Shown piece after piece: positions 1 through 9,979 of a stretch of 64,000 bases of DNA (its first letter is position 1; each line of letters starts with the position of its first letter). The position numbers were made by a program, and so were the translations under genes. Under the pieces are notes generated by a model. It did no database searches. It saw only the letters and a program-made list of their open reading frames with translations, and was not told the origin of the DNA. Source of the DNA: Actinomyces mediterranea (lineage in GTDB: Bacteria; Actinomycetota; Actinomycetes; Actinomycetales; Actinomycetaceae); NCBI RefSeq assembly GCF_900155595.1, contig NZ_FTPB01000003.1:124001-188000 (forward strand). Reading direction: 5' to 3'.

Positions 1-777
1 TGCGGCTCTCGTTGGGTCCGCGCCGTAGAACACGTCGCCGACGCAGGGGTGGCCGACGGCGGCCATGTGGACGCGGATCTGGTGGGTGCGCCCCGTTTCC
101 AGGTGGATCTCCAGCAGGCTCGCCCCCGCCATGAGTTCCAACGTGTCGTAGTGGGTGATGGCCCCTTTGCCGCCGTCGATGACCGCCATGCGCCATTCGC
201 GCGAGGGGTGGCGCCCGATGGGCGCGTCGATGGTACCCGAATCGGGGTCGAGGTGCCCGGCGACGATCGCATGGTAGATCTTCGACACAGTGCGCTCTTT
301 GAAGGCGCGTTTCATCACCGAGTAGGCGAGTTCGGACTTGGCGACCATCATCGCCCCGGAGGTGCCCACGTCGAGCCTGTGAACGATGCCCTGGCGCTCC
401 GGCGGCCCATGCGTCGTGATCCGATATCCGGCAGCCTCGAGATTACCCAGAACGGTCGGCCCCTCCCAACCCGGGCCCGTATGTGCGGCGACTCCCACCG
501 GCTTGTCGACGACTACGACGTCGTCATCGTCGTAGAGGATGTTCATGCCTGTGACGGGCGGGGGCGCGGTGTCGGGCTCCGGGATCGTCACCTCGATGAG
601 GTCGGTTGCTGCGAGCCGGGTGGACTTCGAGGAGGCTACGCCATTGACGAGGACGAAGCCGTCCTCGACGAGACCCGCGCACGACGAGCGCGATATGCCG
701 AGCATCCGTGACAGCGCCTGGTCGACGCGCTCGCCCACGAGGGCGTCGGGCACCGGGAACATCCGCGCATCACTCAT
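1..777 (-). CDS. rluD: RluA/RluD-family 23S rRNA pseudouridine synthase, 3' end cut by window edge
   Basis: About 259 codons are visible before the gene runs off the left edge. An N-terminal S4-like RNA-binding region (residues ~13-70, with [11 protein letters not shown] and VNG) is followed by the catalytic domain. The family signature [13 protein letters not shown] (residues ~131-143) carries the catalytic Asp, and later [16 protein letters not shown] is a second RluA-family hallmark. The enzyme isomerises uridines in large-subunit rRNA in the cytoplasm. The ATG at 777 overlaps the lspA stop by 8 bases, so the two genes are probably translationally coupled. lspA-rluD at the end of the dcw cluster is a conserved actinobacterial arrangement. 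The subfamily (RluD rather than RluA or RluC) is inferred from the S4 domain and the context. Confidence 0.93.
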   Translation of the reverse strand, partial: MSDARMFPVPDALVGERVDQALSRMLGISRSSCAGLVEDGFVLVNGVASSKSTRLAATDLIEVTIPEPDTAPPPVTGMNILYDDDDVVVVDKPVGVAAHTGPGWEGPTVLGNLEAAGYRITTHGPPERQGIVHRLDVGTSGAMMVAKSELAYSVMKRAFKERTVSKIYHAIVAGHLDPDSGTIDAPIGRHPSREWRMAVIDGGKGAITHYDTLELMAGASLLEIHLETGRTHQIRVHMAAVGHPCVGDVFYGADPTRAA

Positions 778-1309
778 CGGCGCTCGCCGATCGCTTCTGC
801 GAACCCGTGAGTGCTTCGGGAAACTCCATAGACACTGCGAAAGCGAGCCACAGCGCCCCCAAGACGATCCAGATGTCGGCGACATTGCCGACGAATGCTC
901 CGAAATAGTCGATGAAGTCGATGACGTGTCCGACCCCGAATGCGGGGGGCTGGACTAGTCTGTCGATGAGATTGCCAATGGCGCCCCCGGCGAGCAGGCC
1001 GATCGCCAACACCGACTGCCAGGACTTGACCTTCGTGAAGCCCCAGACGAGGACGGTGAGGATCACAACCGTGAGGATGGTGAAGATCCAGGTTGTACTC
1101 GCGCCGAGTGAGAAGGCAGCCCCGGAGTTGCGGATGAGGTGAAGGGTGAGCACATCGCCGAGCAGAGGCACCGTCTGTCCATCGCTGAGCCCGCTGATGG
1201 CCGCTGTCTTCGTCGCCTGGTCCGATGCAACTGCGGCGAGGACGAGGGCGGAGAATGCGGCGACGCGGATGCGAAGGGGCGGGTGGGTGATGGCGGTGGC
1301 CTGACTCAT
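770..1309 (-). CDS. lspA: Lipoprotein signal peptidase (signal peptidase II)
   Basis: 179 aa, the usual family length. It is an inner-membrane aspartic protease that cleaves the signal peptide of diacylglyceryl-modified prolipoproteins. Four hydrophobic segments are visible (about residues 15-32, 70-90, 96-112, 140-160). Family motifs are RNSGAAFS (~60-67), GNLIDR with the first catalytic Asp (~111-116), VGHVIDF (~125-131) and NVADIW with the second catalytic Asp (~141-146). It starts at an ATG just downstream of a purine-rich stretch and overlaps rluD by 8 bases. It lies after the terminator-like hairpin that follows divIVA, so it may be expressed with rluD from its own promoter. Confidence 0.96.
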   Translation of the reverse strand: MSQATAITHPPLRIRVAAFSALVLAAVASDQATKTAAISGLSDGQTVPLLGDVLTLHLIRNSGAAFSLGASTTWIFTILTVVILTVLVWGFTKVKSWQSVLAIGLLAGGAIGNLIDRLVQPPAFGVGHVIDFIDYFGAFVGNVADIWIVLGALWLAFAVSMEFPEALTGSQKRSASADE

Positions 1310-1333
1310 GGACTTCTTTCTTCACACATGATG

Positions 1334-1368
1334 GTGGCGGCGGTGCCTTGAGGCACCACCGCCGCCAC
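1334..1368 (-). terminator. Hairpin downstream of divIVA
   Basis: GTGGCGGCGGTGCC pairs with GGCACC...GCCGCCAC around a TTGA loop, with a 3-base bulge. It lies about 20 bases past the divIVA stop and before lspA. No U tract follows, which is common for strong GC-rich hairpins in actinobacteria. It probably ends or attenuates divIVA transcripts; function inferred. Confidence 0.6.
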
Positions 1369-1388
1369 TGTATCTGTATCGCCGTGAG

Positions 1389-2000
1389 TCAGTTCTCGAT
1401 GCCCGCGTTGACCTCGTTGAGGAGGGACTCGAGGTGTCCGCGCAGGTTCGAACGGTACTCGGACTCGAAGGTGCGCAGCTCGTTGATCTTCGTCTCGAGT
1501 AGATCGCGCTGCTGGTCGAGCTGGGCGAGGATGGTCTCGTGCTGGTGTTGTGCGTCGGCGACGATCTCGTCGCCCTTGACGCGGGCCTCGGCGATGATAC
1601 GCTCGGACTCTTCGCGTCCATCGCGCACGTACTCGTCGTGGACGCGCTGAGCGAGGGCAAGCATCGCGGTTGCAGACTCGGGGGTCTGACCGGTGGGCAC
1701 CTCGGCAATGGGGGTGGCCTCTTCGACGACGGGAGCGGCCTCTTCTTCGACTTTCTCCTTTTCGGCCGCAACGGGCTCGGCGACAACGGGCTCCGAGGCA
1801 ACGCCCTCGGACAGCTCGGCGATGCGGCGCTCCGCAGCTTCGAGCTTCTCCTTGAGATCCTGGTTCTCCACCTGAAGGGCGTAGATCGTCGACACGACTT
1901 CGTCGAGGAACTCGTCGACCTCGACTTGGTCGTATCCCTCGCGGAACTTCACGTACTGGAACTTCTTGTTCAGAACGTCCTCAGTTGTCAAAAGGGCCAT
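1389..2000 (-). CDS. divIVA: DivIVA/Wag31 polar growth and septum protein
   Basis: 203 aa from the ATG at 2000. This start is chosen because GAGG precedes it and the product then begins MALLTTEDVLNKKF, the conserved DivIVA membrane-binding N terminus; an in-frame start 20 codons upstream lacks this support. The N-terminal domain (residues ~1-60, with FREGYDQVEVDEFLDEV) begins a coiled coil, an acidic Ala/Glu/Val-rich linker spans ~70-120, and a second coiled coil runs ~125-195. In actinobacteria this protein marks poles and septa and recruits cell wall synthesis. It follows sepF and yggT in the cluster but is separated from yggT by about 190 bases, so it may have its own promoter. Confidence 0.95.
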   Translation of the reverse strand: MALLTTEDVLNKKFQYVKFREGYDQVEVDEFLDEVVSTIYALQVENQDLKEKLEAAERRIAELSEGVASEPVVAEPVAAEKEKVEEEAAPVVEEATPIAEVPTGQTPESATAMLALAQRVHDEYVRDGREESERIIAEARVKGDEIVADAQHQHETILAQLDQQRDLLETKINELRTFESEYRSNLRGHLESLLNEVNAGIEN

Positions 2001-2186
2001 TTCCTCGCCTCTCGGTCTAGGGTGCGATGCGAGCCCAAGCGGTTCCCGTCGGTCGCGCATCAGGACAGCGGATCAACCGCTGCCATTTGACACATTACTG
2101 GAATAGTAACCGACCCACGTGCCACAGGCACACCATTGACCACATCCTGTGCAGATAAATCCTTGATATTGCTCACCCTGTGCGGC

Positions 2187-2543
2187 TCAGGCGAGGACCT
2201 GGATCACATATCCGAGCCGTTGAATGATAATCACCGCGATAAAGAGGACCATGAAGCCGACGTCGAGGGCCGCTCCCCCGCCCAGCCTCAATGGCGGGAT
2301 CACTCTGCGCAGGACGCGCAGCGGAGGATCCGTCAGCGCATACACGACATTCGCGAGGACGAGTACGACTCCCCTGGGCCGGAACGACGGGATGAGGAAT
2401 TGCATCCAGTCGATCACCATTCGGACGAATAGAACCAGCAGATAAAGGCTGGCCGTCGTATATACGACCCAGCCGAGGAAGGAGATAACCGCCAATGCGT
2501 CAGCCCTGGTTGAAAAGTGAGCCGCGGCGCGAACCCGCAACAT
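2187..2543 (-). CDS. YggT-family membrane protein
   Basis: 118 aa with two long hydrophobic segments (~residues 18-45 and 88-115) and the family segment [16 protein letters not shown] followed by [19 protein letters not shown]. YggT proteins of unknown biochemical role commonly sit between sepF and divIVA in Gram-positive dcw clusters, and a role in envelope or division is inferred from that. The ATG at 2543 has GAGGTG about 8 bases upstream but lies inside sepF (44-base overlap). A TTG at 2495, just after the sepF stop, would give a shorter protein starting at the first hydrophobic segment and is a reasonable alternative. Confidence 0.85.
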   Translation of the reverse strand: MLRVRAAAHFSTRADALAVISFLGWVVYTTASLYLLVLFVRMVIDWMQFLIPSFRPRGVVLVLANVVYALTDPPLRVLRRVIPPLRLGGGAALDVGFMVLFIAVIIIQRLGYVIQVLA

Positions 2544-2961
2544 CGCCGGTCACCTCGACTGTGCGGGGCGACAGCAGGAACACGCGGCTGGTGACGCGCT
2601 CAATAACGCCGTGCAGTCCGAAGGTCAGTCCGGCGGCAAAGTCGACGAGACGACGGGCGTCTTCCTCGTTCATATCCGTGAGGTTCATGATGACGGGCGT
2701 CCCCTGACGGAAAGCCTCGCCGATGGTGACGGCGTCCGAGTAGGCGCTCGGATGGACGGTCACAATGCGGGACAGATCTGTCGCCGCGACCTCGCGGACC
2801 TCACGGTGGACCGGCGCAATAACGGGCCGCTCGACGGGGGCGATTTCGGTGACGGGTGCGACGTCAGTGTACTCCTCGAATTCCTCGACATCATCGATAG
2901 CATCCTCCGGCGTATACCAGCCCATGAACTTGCGTGCCTTTGCACCGAATGTGTCGCCCAT
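2500..2961 (-). CDS. sepF: SepF cell division protein
   Basis: 153 aa. Begins [20 protein letters not shown], the amphipathic membrane-targeting helix typical of SepF, then an acidic linker (~20-60), then the SepF core domain (~65-140) with [21 protein letters not shown] and [22 protein letters not shown]. SepF anchors FtsZ to the membrane and aligns the Z ring; in actinobacteria, which lack FtsA, it is the main FtsZ membrane anchor. Located two genes after ftsZ. The start is an ATG preceded by GAGGAGAAG. The end overlaps the likely yggT reading frame. Confidence 0.95.
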   Translation of the reverse strand: MGDTFGAKARKFMGWYTPEDAIDDVEEFEEYTDVAPVTEIAPVERPVIAPVHREVREVAATDLSRIVTVHPSAYSDAVTIGEAFRQGTPVIMNLTDMNEEDARRLVDFAAGLTFGLHGVIERVTSRVFLLSPRTVEVTGDVAGSRRGSLFNQG

Positions 2962-3007
2962 TTCTTCTCCTCACCCAGGTTGATTCTCACAAGGTAGTGC
3001 GCGATTC

Positions 3008-3029
3008 ACGCAAGTCGCGGCACTTGCGT
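3008..3029. terminator. Small inverted repeat between sepF and pgeF
   Basis: ACGCAAGT and ACTTGCGT form a perfect 8-bp stem around a 6-base loop in the 93-bp gap between pgeF (ends 3055) and sepF (starts 2961). It could be a weak terminator/attenuator or a regulator site. Only the symmetry is seen; the function is inferred. Confidence 0.35.
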
Positions 3030-3054
3030 CGGCATGTCGCCGCTTGATTCGCGC

Positions 3055-3801
3055 CTATGCGCGCGGCGCGATGACCGAGGCGTTCCTCCCACAGCCGCTA
3101 TCGCGCCGATACGAGTGCAATTCCAGGGTCTCGAGGGTGCAGCGCGGGTCGATGGTGATACTCTGGCATCCGGCCGCGTCAAGGACCGCGCGAGCACCGG
3201 CTCTGAGGTCGAGTGAGGGCGTGCCCCATGAGGTGGTCGCGCGAGTCGCAGGATTGGTGAGCGTCGCCTCGTCGCGCATCCGCTCGGACACCTCGTAGCA
3301 CGCCGCACAGATGGAGGGGGCGATATAGGCGTGGATCGCAGAATCGGGGTCAAGGGACCGGATGAGGCCGACCGCCCGGGAGGCGATGCCATTGAGGAGG
3401 CCCCGTCGCCCCGCATGTACCGCCGCGATGATCCGCCCGCCTGCTGCGGATAGCAGGATCGGGAGGCAGTCCGCGGTAAGGACCGCCGCCGCGGGCGCAT
3501 CGGTCCAGTCGCGCGCGTCGATGACGACCCCATCCGCTTCAATCGATGCCATGGAATCATCGAGTTCGAGCGGATCGGCCCCCGCTGCCTCGTCGCCTCG
3601 TATGAGGGCGACGCGTGTGGAGTGGGTCTGGTTCATCCACACGACTCTGCGTCCGATGCTCGCGGCGAGGGCGTCGCGCCTGACGCGCACAGCCTCCGGA
3701 TCGTCGCCGACGTGGTGACCGTAGTTGCCCCGGAACGGATCGGCACCCCGATCCGCCTCGGGCAGGTAGATCGGAGTGCCATCCGCTAGGAACCGTGTCA
3801 C
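3055..3801 (-). CDS. pgeF: PgeF/YlmD-type multicopper-oxidase-fold enzyme (laccase domain)
   Basis: 248 aa. Belongs to the YfiH/YlmD/DUF152 family, described as purine nucleoside phosphorylase/adenosine deaminase and in some bacteria as a peptidoglycan editing factor. Conserved metal-site segments are visible: MNQTHS (~55-60), LTADCLPIL (~108-116), AAVHAGRRG (~125-133), the C-containing stretch PSICAACYEVS (~163-173) and SYRRDSGCGR near the C terminus. Start is GTG at 3801, directly after the ftsZ stop (two bases between), so it is almost surely co-translated with ftsZ. This ftsZ-pgeF-sepF order is conserved in many actinobacteria. Confidence 0.92.
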   Translation of the reverse strand: MTRFLADGTPIYLPEADRGADPFRGNYGHHVGDDPEAVRVRRDALAASIGRRVVWMNQTHSTRVALIRGDEAAGADPLELDDSMASIEADGVVIDARDWTDAPAAAVLTADCLPILLSAAGGRIIAAVHAGRRGLLNGIASRAVGLIRSLDPDSAIHAYIAPSICAACYEVSERMRDEATLTNPATRATTSWGTPSLDLRAGARAVLDAAGCQSITIDPRCTLETLELHSYRRDSGCGRNASVIAPRA

Positions 3802-3803
3802 TG

Positions 3804-5066
3804 TCAGCGTAGGAAGTCCGGGATGTCGAGTTCCTCGGGCTTGTCGGACTCCTCATCGAAGATTCTGGGAACTTCGAGTGAGCGGTCCTCGTTGTGCTCA
3901 GCGGGGGGCGCGGAACGCGTTGCCACGGGGATTGCACCCGTCCTCGTCGGAACGTCAACGACAGCGCGATGGGCGCCTCCGCGCACAGAAGGCACTTCGC
4001 CAAGAGAGCGCGTCGCCGTGGTGGGGGCTTCTGCTTCGGCGACCTGATCGACGGGGGCCGCGGCGACCGGCTGCTGCCACGCGGCACCGGGCGCGGACGT
4101 GTCGACCATGGGGTCTTCTTCCGGATCGTCGAAGCCCGCGGCGATGATGGTGACGCGGATCTCGTCGCCGAGGGCGTCGTCAATGACATTACCGAAGATG
4201 ATATTCGCCTCGGGGTGGGCCGCCTCACGGACGAGCTGCGAAGACTGGTAGATCTCTTGGAGCCCGAGGTCCGATCCGCCCTGGAAGAACATGAGGACGC
4301 CGTGTGCGCCGTCAATGGAGGCTTCGAGCAGCGGCGAGGAGATCGCCGTCTCCACTGCACGCACTGCGCGATCGTCGCCCGTTGCGGCGCCGATGCCCAT
4401 GAGCGCGGAGCCCGCGTCCTTCATCACGGACTTCACGTCGTTGAAGTCGACATTGATGAGGCCCGGCGTGGTGATGAGCTCCGTAATGCCCTGAACGCCG
4501 GACAGGAGCACCTGGTCTGCGGCACGGAAGGCATCGAGGACGGAGATATTCGTATCGGAGATCTCTAGGAGGCGGTCGTTCGGGATGACGATGAGGGTGT
4601 CGACCTCTTCGCGGAGATTCTCGACACCGGTCTCTGCCTGGGCGGCACGGCGGTTGCCCTCGAAAGAGAAGGGGCGGGTGACGACGCCGACGGTGAGCGC
4701 GCCCGCAGAACGGGCGATCCGCGCGACGACGGGTGCCGCGCCGGTTCCCGTGCCGCCGCCCTCGCCCGCGGTGACGAAGACCATGTCGGCCCCCGCGAGG
4801 GACTCGGTGATCTCGTCGACGTGGTCTTCCGCGGCCTTGCGCCCCACATTCGGATCGGCACCGGCACCGAGCCCGTGAGTGAGGTCGCGGCCGATGTCGA
4901 GCTTCGTCTCCGCATCCGACATGAGGAGCGCCTGCGCATCGGTGTTGACGGCGATGAATTCGACGCCTTTGAGACCGACTTCGATCATCCGGTTGACCGC
5001 ATTGACTCCGCCGCCGCCGACGCCGACGACTTTGATCACTGCCAGGTGGTTCTGGGGTGCCGCCAT
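3804..5066 (-). CDS. ftsZ: Cell division GTPase FtsZ
   Basis: 420 aa from the ATG at 5066, chosen because AGAGG precedes it and the protein then begins at the conserved core ([15 protein letters not shown]). An in-frame extension of 35 codons upstream is not expected. The tubulin signature GGGTGTG is at residues ~103-109, and NTDAQAL and the T7 loop region ([11 protein letters not shown], ~203-213) are present. A variable linker runs from ~315 to 405 and the conserved C-terminal peptide ends [10 protein letters not shown], which in this phylum contacts SepF. Assembles the Z ring at midcell. The 131-bp gap to ftsQ is one of the largest in the cluster and may hold an ftsZ promoter. Confidence 0.98.
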   Translation of the reverse strand: MAAPQNHLAVIKVVGVGGGGVNAVNRMIEVGLKGVEFIAVNTDAQALLMSDAETKLDIGRDLTHGLGAGADPNVGRKAAEDHVDEITESLAGADMVFVTAGEGGGTGTGAAPVVARIARSAGALTVGVVTRPFSFEGNRRAAQAETGVENLREEVDTLIVIPNDRLLEISDTNISVLDAFRAADQVLLSGVQGITELITTPGLINVDFNDVKSVMKDAGSALMGIGAATGDDRAVRAVETAISSPLLEASIDGAHGVLMFFQGGSDLGLQEIYQSSQLVREAAHPEANIIFGNVIDDALGDEIRVTIIAAGFDDPEEDPMVDTSAPGAAWQQPVAAAPVDQVAEAEAPTTATRSLGEVPSVRGGAHRAVVDVPTRTGAIPVATRSAPPAEHNEDRSLEVPRIFDEESDKPEELDIPDFLR

Positions 5067-5197
5067 TCCTCTTACTCCCTTGCGAAACAATCCTTCACCC
5101 TCAGGTTGAAGGTTGAGCTTGTCCCTGCGCGTTGTCGGAAGAAAGTTAGGGACCAAGCGCCCCGTCTTCAAGCCAACACGCGGGCGTGTCTCATCGA

Positions 5198-6172
5198 TTA
5201 CGAGGTGACGGGGTGCGCCGGGGAGGACACGTCATAGCGGGACGCCGCCCGCTGGGAGATGAGAACCTCCAGGACCTGTGATTTCAGCTCATTCTCGTCG
5301 GGAGTGCCCCACGCCGCACTCGCACCGCTCGTCAAGGACAGCGTGACGGTGGAACCATTCGCATTAATGGAGGCGACCTGTGGTTTCATCGAATCCGACA
5401 GGCTGGACCACACGGTCATCGCATCCGTCGCAGCGTCGAGACGGTCATCCCCCTCGGCCAGTGAGACAAGGGGAAGACCCGAGGGCGCATCCGCGACCGC
5501 TTGGAATGCGACCGCGTTGGCATCGACGAGCGAATACCCATTCGCCGTCTTCTCTGCCATGACGGCGGTGCGCAGGGTGATGGAGACGCGAAGGCCCGAG
5601 GGCCAGCGCCTGGTCACCTCGGCATCGTTGACGACGAGGTGGGACTCGATGGACTCCTCGATCTTCGAGGTCGGGATCCTCGGCAGGGGAACCCCCTCAT
5701 AGGGGGTGATGGAGGTGAAGACCTGAGCCGATGACAGGGACTCCTCCTCATTGCCCTCCACGATCACTCGTGACGGGTCGAGGGCGAAGAGAGTGGAGAA
5801 GAAGACCACCCAGATCACCACGCCGATGAGGACCGCGCCGCCCAGACCCGTCAGGGCCGCACGGATGTAGAAGGTGAGTCTCGCCCGCTTACGCTCGTGG
5901 CGCCTCTCCTCGATGCTCGTGGCGCTCGCATTCTTCGACGGCCCGAGAATCGAGGCCGCATCAGTCTGCCCGACGGGTCGGCTGAGATCATGCGATGTGG
6001 GGGTGGTCGGCTCCATCTGTCGGGAGGCCCTCTCGCCGACGCCTCGTAAGAAGCGGCGCTTGGAGCGCGCAGCCGGGGCAGTGTGCCGGGGCACGGGCGC
6101 GGCTGAGGATTCGGCCGGAGTATCCGCGGGGGCGGCGGGGCGCGCCGGTCGGCGCGGAGCAGGAGGCTTCAC
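5198..6172 (-). CDS. ftsQ: FtsQ/DivIB-type division protein with POTRA domain
   Basis: 324 aa from a GTG at 6172 that overlaps the murC stop as GTGA. This start is chosen for coupling; longer in-frame starts lie deep in murC. The cytoplasmic N-terminal ~100 residues are Pro/Ala/Arg rich, then comes one transmembrane helix (~102-126, [19 protein letters not shown]), then the extracytoplasmic POTRA-like domain starting [21 protein letters not shown] and a FtsQ/DivIB C-terminal domain with [14 protein letters not shown]. It forms a bitopic divisome complex with FtsL and FtsB-like proteins. It sits between murC and ftsZ in the usual order. Confidence 0.93.
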   Translation of the reverse strand: MKPPAPRRPARPAAPADTPAESSAAPVPRHTAPAARSKRRFLRGVGERASRQMEPTTPTSHDLSRPVGQTDAASILGPSKNASATSIEERRHERKRARLTFYIRAALTGLGGAVLIGVVIWVVFFSTLFALDPSRVIVEGNEEESLSSAQVFTSITPYEGVPLPRIPTSKIEESIESHLVVNDAEVTRRWPSGLRVSITLRTAVMAEKTANGYSLVDANAVAFQAVADAPSGLPLVSLAEGDDRLDAATDAMTVWSSLSDSMKPQVASINANGSTVTLSLTSGASAAWGTPDENELKSQVLEVLISQRAASRYDVSSPAHPVTS

Positions 6173-7572
6173 TTGGTTCCCCCGCGCATCCACTCGTCGA
6201 GGACATCGTCCCCGCATGAGGTGATCGATCCGGCGCCCATGGTGATGAGGATGCCCCCTTCGCCGACGAGACGAGCGCCGACGCGGGCCGCCTCGTGCAT
6301 ATCGGGGACGAAGAACGCGCCCTCGATCTGATCGGAGATGAGCCGCGAGGTCACGCCCTCCTCAGGATCCTCGCGGGCGGCGTAGACGTCGGTGAGCACC
6401 ACATGGTCGGCACCGCGAAGCGCGTCGGCGAAGCGGTCGGCGAAAAGCCGCGTGCGCGAATACAAGTGGGGTTGGAAGACGACCGTCACGGAAGCTCCAT
6501 CGGCGACGGTGCGCGCCTGCGCGATCGCCGCCGCGACCTCGGTCGGATGGTGGGCGTAGTCGTCGAAGAGCCGACGCCCATCGACCTCGCCTCTCTTCTC
6601 GAATCTGCGCGAGGTTCCCGTGAACGCCGACAGAGACGCCGCCATCGCCTCGGGGGCGACCCCCAGTTCGACGCCAGCAGCGAGGGCCGCCACAGCGTTG
6701 AGGACATTGTGGGCGCCGGGGACGCTCAGGCGAAGAGCAACCGTCCAGGAGGAGGCGGCTAGGCGCGAGGAGGCACCCGTTGCGTCAACGCTCACCCCCG
6801 TCAGAGCGATATCGGGGCGATCATCGCAGTAGTCGGGGCGGCCGTAGGTGATGACGCGGTGGCCGAGCCCGCGAGCCGCGTGGGCGAGGCGCATGGCGCC
6901 CTCGTCCTCGCCGCAGCAGATGAGCAGGCCACCGGGGCGCAGACGATTCGCGAAGTCCACGAAGATCGCTTCGAATGCCTCGCGCGTCCCATAGCGGTCA
7001 AGGTGGTCGGGCTCGACATTCGTGACGATCTCAATCGTCGGCGAGTAGTTGAGGAAGGAGCCGTCGGATTCGTCGGCCTCGGCGACGAAGACGTCGCCCG
7101 AGCCCAGGTGCGCGCCGGAGCCGAATTGGGGAACGAGCCCCCCGACCGCGACACTCGGATCGAGGCCCGCATCGCGCAGGGCGACGGCGAGCATCCCCGA
7201 GGTGGTCGTCTTGCCGTGCGCCCCGGCGACACCGACGAAGCGCATACCCGATGCGGCGAGGGCGAGCGCCTGCGAACGGTGGATGATCCTCTGCCCCCGT
7301 TCGCGCGCGATCGCAAGCTCGGGGTTCGATTCGCGGATCGCCGTCGATACGACGAGAGTTGCCTCCTGCGGCACATGGGAGGCGTCGTGGCCGACATGCA
7401 CGTCGATGCCGAGTCCGGACAGTCGAGCGAGCAGCGCGGAATCCGCTTTGTCTGAGCCCGATACGGTGGCGCCGCGCTCGTGGAGCAGTTCGGCGACGAC
7501 GGACATCCCGGCTCCGCCGATTCCAATGAGGTGGAAAGGGCCTGACAGTGCGACGGTGTCTGTCGTGGTCAT
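6169..7572 (-). CDS. murC: UDP-N-acetylmuramate--L-alanine ligase
   Basis: 467 aa. Adds L-Ala to UDP-MurNAc, the first amino acid of the peptidoglycan stem, with ATP. N-terminal Rossmann domain with HLIGIGGAGMS (~14-24), central ATPase domain with GAHGKTTTSGML (~115-126), and C-terminal domain with DDYAHHPTEV (~338-347), all classic MurC motifs. The ATG overlaps the murG stop as ATGA and the stop overlaps ftsQ as GTGA, so the murG-murC-ftsQ run is tightly coupled. No murB or ddl follows in this cluster. Confidence 0.98.
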   Translation of the reverse strand: MTTTDTVALSGPFHLIGIGGAGMSVVAELLHERGATVSGSDKADSALLARLSGLGIDVHVGHDASHVPQEATLVVSTAIRESNPELAIARERGQRIIHRSQALALAASGMRFVGVAGAHGKTTTSGMLAVALRDAGLDPSVAVGGLVPQFGSGAHLGSGDVFVAEADESDGSFLNYSPTIEIVTNVEPDHLDRYGTREAFEAIFVDFANRLRPGGLLICCGEDEGAMRLAHAARGLGHRVITYGRPDYCDDRPDIALTGVSVDATGASSRLAASSWTVALRLSVPGAHNVLNAVAALAAGVELGVAPEAMAASLSAFTGTSRRFEKRGEVDGRRLFDDYAHHPTEVAAAIAQARTVADGASVTVVFQPHLYSRTRLFADRFADALRGADHVVLTDVYAAREDPEEGVTSRLISDQIEGAFFVPDMHEAARVGARLVGEGGILITMGAGSITSCGDDVLDEWMRGGTK

Positions 7573-8690
7573 TGCTTCTCCTCTAGGATCTCCTCAATGG
7601 CATCGACGAGGACGCTCGCCGCGTCCACCCGTCCCAATTCGGCCGACGCCTGCGCCATCGGGGCGAGGTCGGGCGAGCCGAGCAGGGTGAAGACCCTATC
7701 GGTCATGTATTCCGGCGTGAGGTTCGCGTCGTCGATGAGTCTGGCCCCGCCCGCTGAGACGTGCTCTTGAGCGTTGAGTCTCTGCTCCCCATTGCCGATC
7801 GGCAGCGGGACGTACACACAGGGCAGGCCGAGGGCCGTCATTTCGGCGACGGTCCCCGCACCGGAGCGACAGATGACGAGGTCAGCGACGGCCAGGGCAT
7901 CCTCCATGGTCGTCAGGTAGTCGACGACGAACCAGCGGTCGGCGACCCCCGCCGCTTCGACGGCTCGGCGCACGGGGGTGTCCTTGTCCCGTCCGGTCAG
8001 GTGGATGACCTGAACGCCCTCGGGCAGTGTCGCGGCAGCGACGGAGGCAGCGGTGTTGAGGGAGAGGGCTCCCAATGAGCCGCCGGTGATGAGCAGTGTC
8101 GGAGCATCGGGGCTCACCCCGAGGCGCCCCGCTGCTTCGATGCGCGCGGCTCGGCGATCCTCGTCGGTGGAGCGCCGCGCGGCGAGAGCGGCGATGGGGG
8201 CCCGCAACGGCAGGCCCGTGACCGTTGTGCGCCCGCGGCGCGCCCGCAGGGGCGTGTGCGCGAATGTGAGGGCGACGAGGGCGGCGCTGCGCGCCCCCAC
8301 CCGATTCGCGAGCCCCGGTCGGGCATTCTGCTCGTGGATCGCAACGGGAATGCCGCTGCGCTGGGCCGCACGATAAGCGGGGGTGGAGACGTAGCCGCCG
8401 AAGCCGATGACGCAGTCGGCACCGCGGATGACGTTCTCGCACAGTGACACGGCGGTCCGCCAGCGCCTGGGCAGGGTGAAGAACGCCGGGGAGGGGCGCC
8501 TGGGCAGCGGCACCTTCGGGATCGTGTGGAGGGGGAAGCCCGCTGCGGGGACGAGGTCGGATTCCAGCCCCTCTGCGGTCCCCAGGACATCGACCTCGAA
8601 ACCGCGGGAGACGAACTCCGCAGCCGTTGCAAGAAGGGGGTTGACATGTCCGGCTGTTCCTCCGCCCGCCAGAACTACCCTATGTGCCAT
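7569..8690 (-). CDS. murG: Lipid II synthase MurG (N-acetylglucosaminyltransferase)
   Basis: 373 aa from the ATG at 8690, which has TGAGGAAC at the right distance. A GTG at 8702 overlapping the ftsW stop would add four residues. It transfers GlcNAc to lipid I on the inner face of the membrane. The glycine-rich loop VVLAGGGTAGHVNPLLA is at residues ~4-20. GFGGYVSTPAYRAA (~96-109), HEQNARPGLANR (~118-129), LLITGGSLGALSLN (~198-211) and the UDP-GlcNAc-binding CRSGAGTVAEMTALGLPCVYVP segment (~269-290, quoted in part here) are typical. Overlaps murC by 4 bases. Confidence 0.98.
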   Translation of the reverse strand: MAHRVVLAGGGTAGHVNPLLATAAEFVSRGFEVDVLGTAEGLESDLVPAAGFPLHTIPKVPLPRRPSPAFFTLPRRWRTAVSLCENVIRGADCVIGFGGYVSTPAYRAAQRSGIPVAIHEQNARPGLANRVGARSAALVALTFAHTPLRARRGRTTVTGLPLRAPIAALAARRSTDEDRRAARIEAAGRLGVSPDAPTLLITGGSLGALSLNTAASVAAATLPEGVQVIHLTGRDKDTPVRRAVEAAGVADRWFVVDYLTTMEDALAVADLVICRSGAGTVAEMTALGLPCVYVPLPIGNGEQRLNAQEHVSAGGARLIDDANLTPEYMTDRVFTLLGSPDLAPMAQASAELGRVDAASVLVDAIEEILEEKQ

Positions 8691-8698
8691 CGTGTTCC

Positions 8699-9979
8699 TC
8701 ACTTCCGCACGCGTCCCACGCCCCTGCGACGGGGCTCGATCCGCGGATCGCGCGCCCGCGTCTCAGCCGACGTGCTCCCCATCATTCTCATACCTGCGCT
8801 CGTTCTCGCGAAAGAGGCCACGACGCCGACAGCCACAGCGGTGAACAGGAAGGAGGATCCGCCATAGGACACGAGGGGCAGGGGGACTCCGATGACTGGG
8901 CCGATTCCCGTCACCGACAAGACGTTGACGACTGCCTGAACGCCGATCCAGGTCGCCACTCCTCCCGTCGCGATGACTACGAACGGATCCGTTGCATCCT
9001 GGCAGACCCGCACCATCCCCCAGACGAGCATGCCGATGGCGATGAGCACCGCGAGGGTACCGAGCAGCCCGAACTCTTCGCCGATAATGGCGAGGATGAA
9101 GTCGGTGTGGGCGGCCTGCAGGTAGTTCCACTTCTCGCGCGAGGCCCCCGGCCCTAATCCCATGAGCCCGCCTGAGCCGAAGGCCCACAGCGAGTGGTCG
9201 ATCTGTTCGGGCGCAGAGATATCCCGCTCCACTGTATTCCATGGCAGGATCGCCTCAATCCGCTTCATGCGCGTCGGATTGGACGCGACGAGGAATGCTA
9301 GGGCGGGCAGGGACAGCGTCCCCAGGACGAAGAACCACTTGCCGGGAATGCCGGACATCCACACGGCGCCCACCGCCGCAGCGGCGACGATCATCGCGGT
9401 CCCCATGTCGTGTCCCAGCATGACGTCCCCGAGCGCCACGACGATGGGCAGACCGGCAATTACTCCGATCTGCTTCCAGTCGTTGATGCGCGTCCCCTCT
9501 CTGTCGATGGCTCTGGCAATGACGAGGACGAGCGCGAGTTTGAGGAACTCTGAGGGCTGCACGAGGAAGGGGACGCCGGGAATGTGCACCCAGTTCGCAT
9601 TACCGCCCTCCGAGCGCCCCAACGGCGTGATGACGAGGACCTGCATGCCCAGGGCGATAAGGAACAAGGCGATCGCCGAGCGCCGGAACACCCACGTGGG
9701 AATGAGATGGACGATGAAGGCGATCACCAGGGAGAAGACGATGATGCCGAGCGGGCGCAGGAAGGCGATATACGGGTTCTCCCCCGCCGCGATATTCGTC
9801 ACCGCCTGCGAGGAGAAGCCCATCATGAGGCCGAACACCGCGAGGACGAGGGCCGGGACCACGACGAGGTAGTACGTCGCAACGGGTGAGCGCGCATGAT
9901 GGGAATCCCCGCCCCTGCCGACTTCGATGCGCGGAATGGCGCGGATGAGCTCCCCGAGGCGCTTAAACGGATTCGCCAT
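8699..9979 (-). CDS. ftsW: SEDS-family peptidoglycan polymerase FtsW
   Basis: 426 aa polytopic membrane protein with about 10 hydrophobic segments. SEDS landmarks are VQPSEFLKLALV (~148-159), a large extracytoplasmic loop containing SLWAFGSGGLMGLGPG, and AHTDFILAIIGEEFG and PLVSYGGSS near the C terminus. FtsW polymerises lipid II at the septum with the class B PBP FtsI, which is upstream in the same cluster. The N-terminal ~35 residues and the Arg-rich tail are cytoplasmic. Its ATG at 9979 overlaps the murD 3' end by 17 bases. Assignment as FtsW rather than RodA comes from its place between murD and murG. Confidence 0.96.
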   Translation of the reverse strand: MANPFKRLGELIRAIPRIEVGRGGDSHHARSPVATYYLVVVPALVLAVFGLMMGFSSQAVTNIAAGENPYIAFLRPLGIIVFSLVIAFIVHLIPTWVFRRSAIALFLIALGMQVLVITPLGRSEGGNANWVHIPGVPFLVQPSEFLKLALVLVIARAIDREGTRINDWKQIGVIAGLPIVVALGDVMLGHDMGTAMIVAAAAVGAVWMSGIPGKWFFVLGTLSLPALAFLVASNPTRMKRIEAILPWNTVERDISAPEQIDHSLWAFGSGGLMGLGPGASREKWNYLQAAHTDFILAIIGEEFGLLGTLAVLIAIGMLVWGMVRVCQDATDPFVVIATGGVATWIGVQAVVNVLSVTGIGPVIGVPLPLVSYGGSSFLFTAVAVGVVASFARTSAGMRMMGSTSAETRARDPRIEPRRRGVGRVRK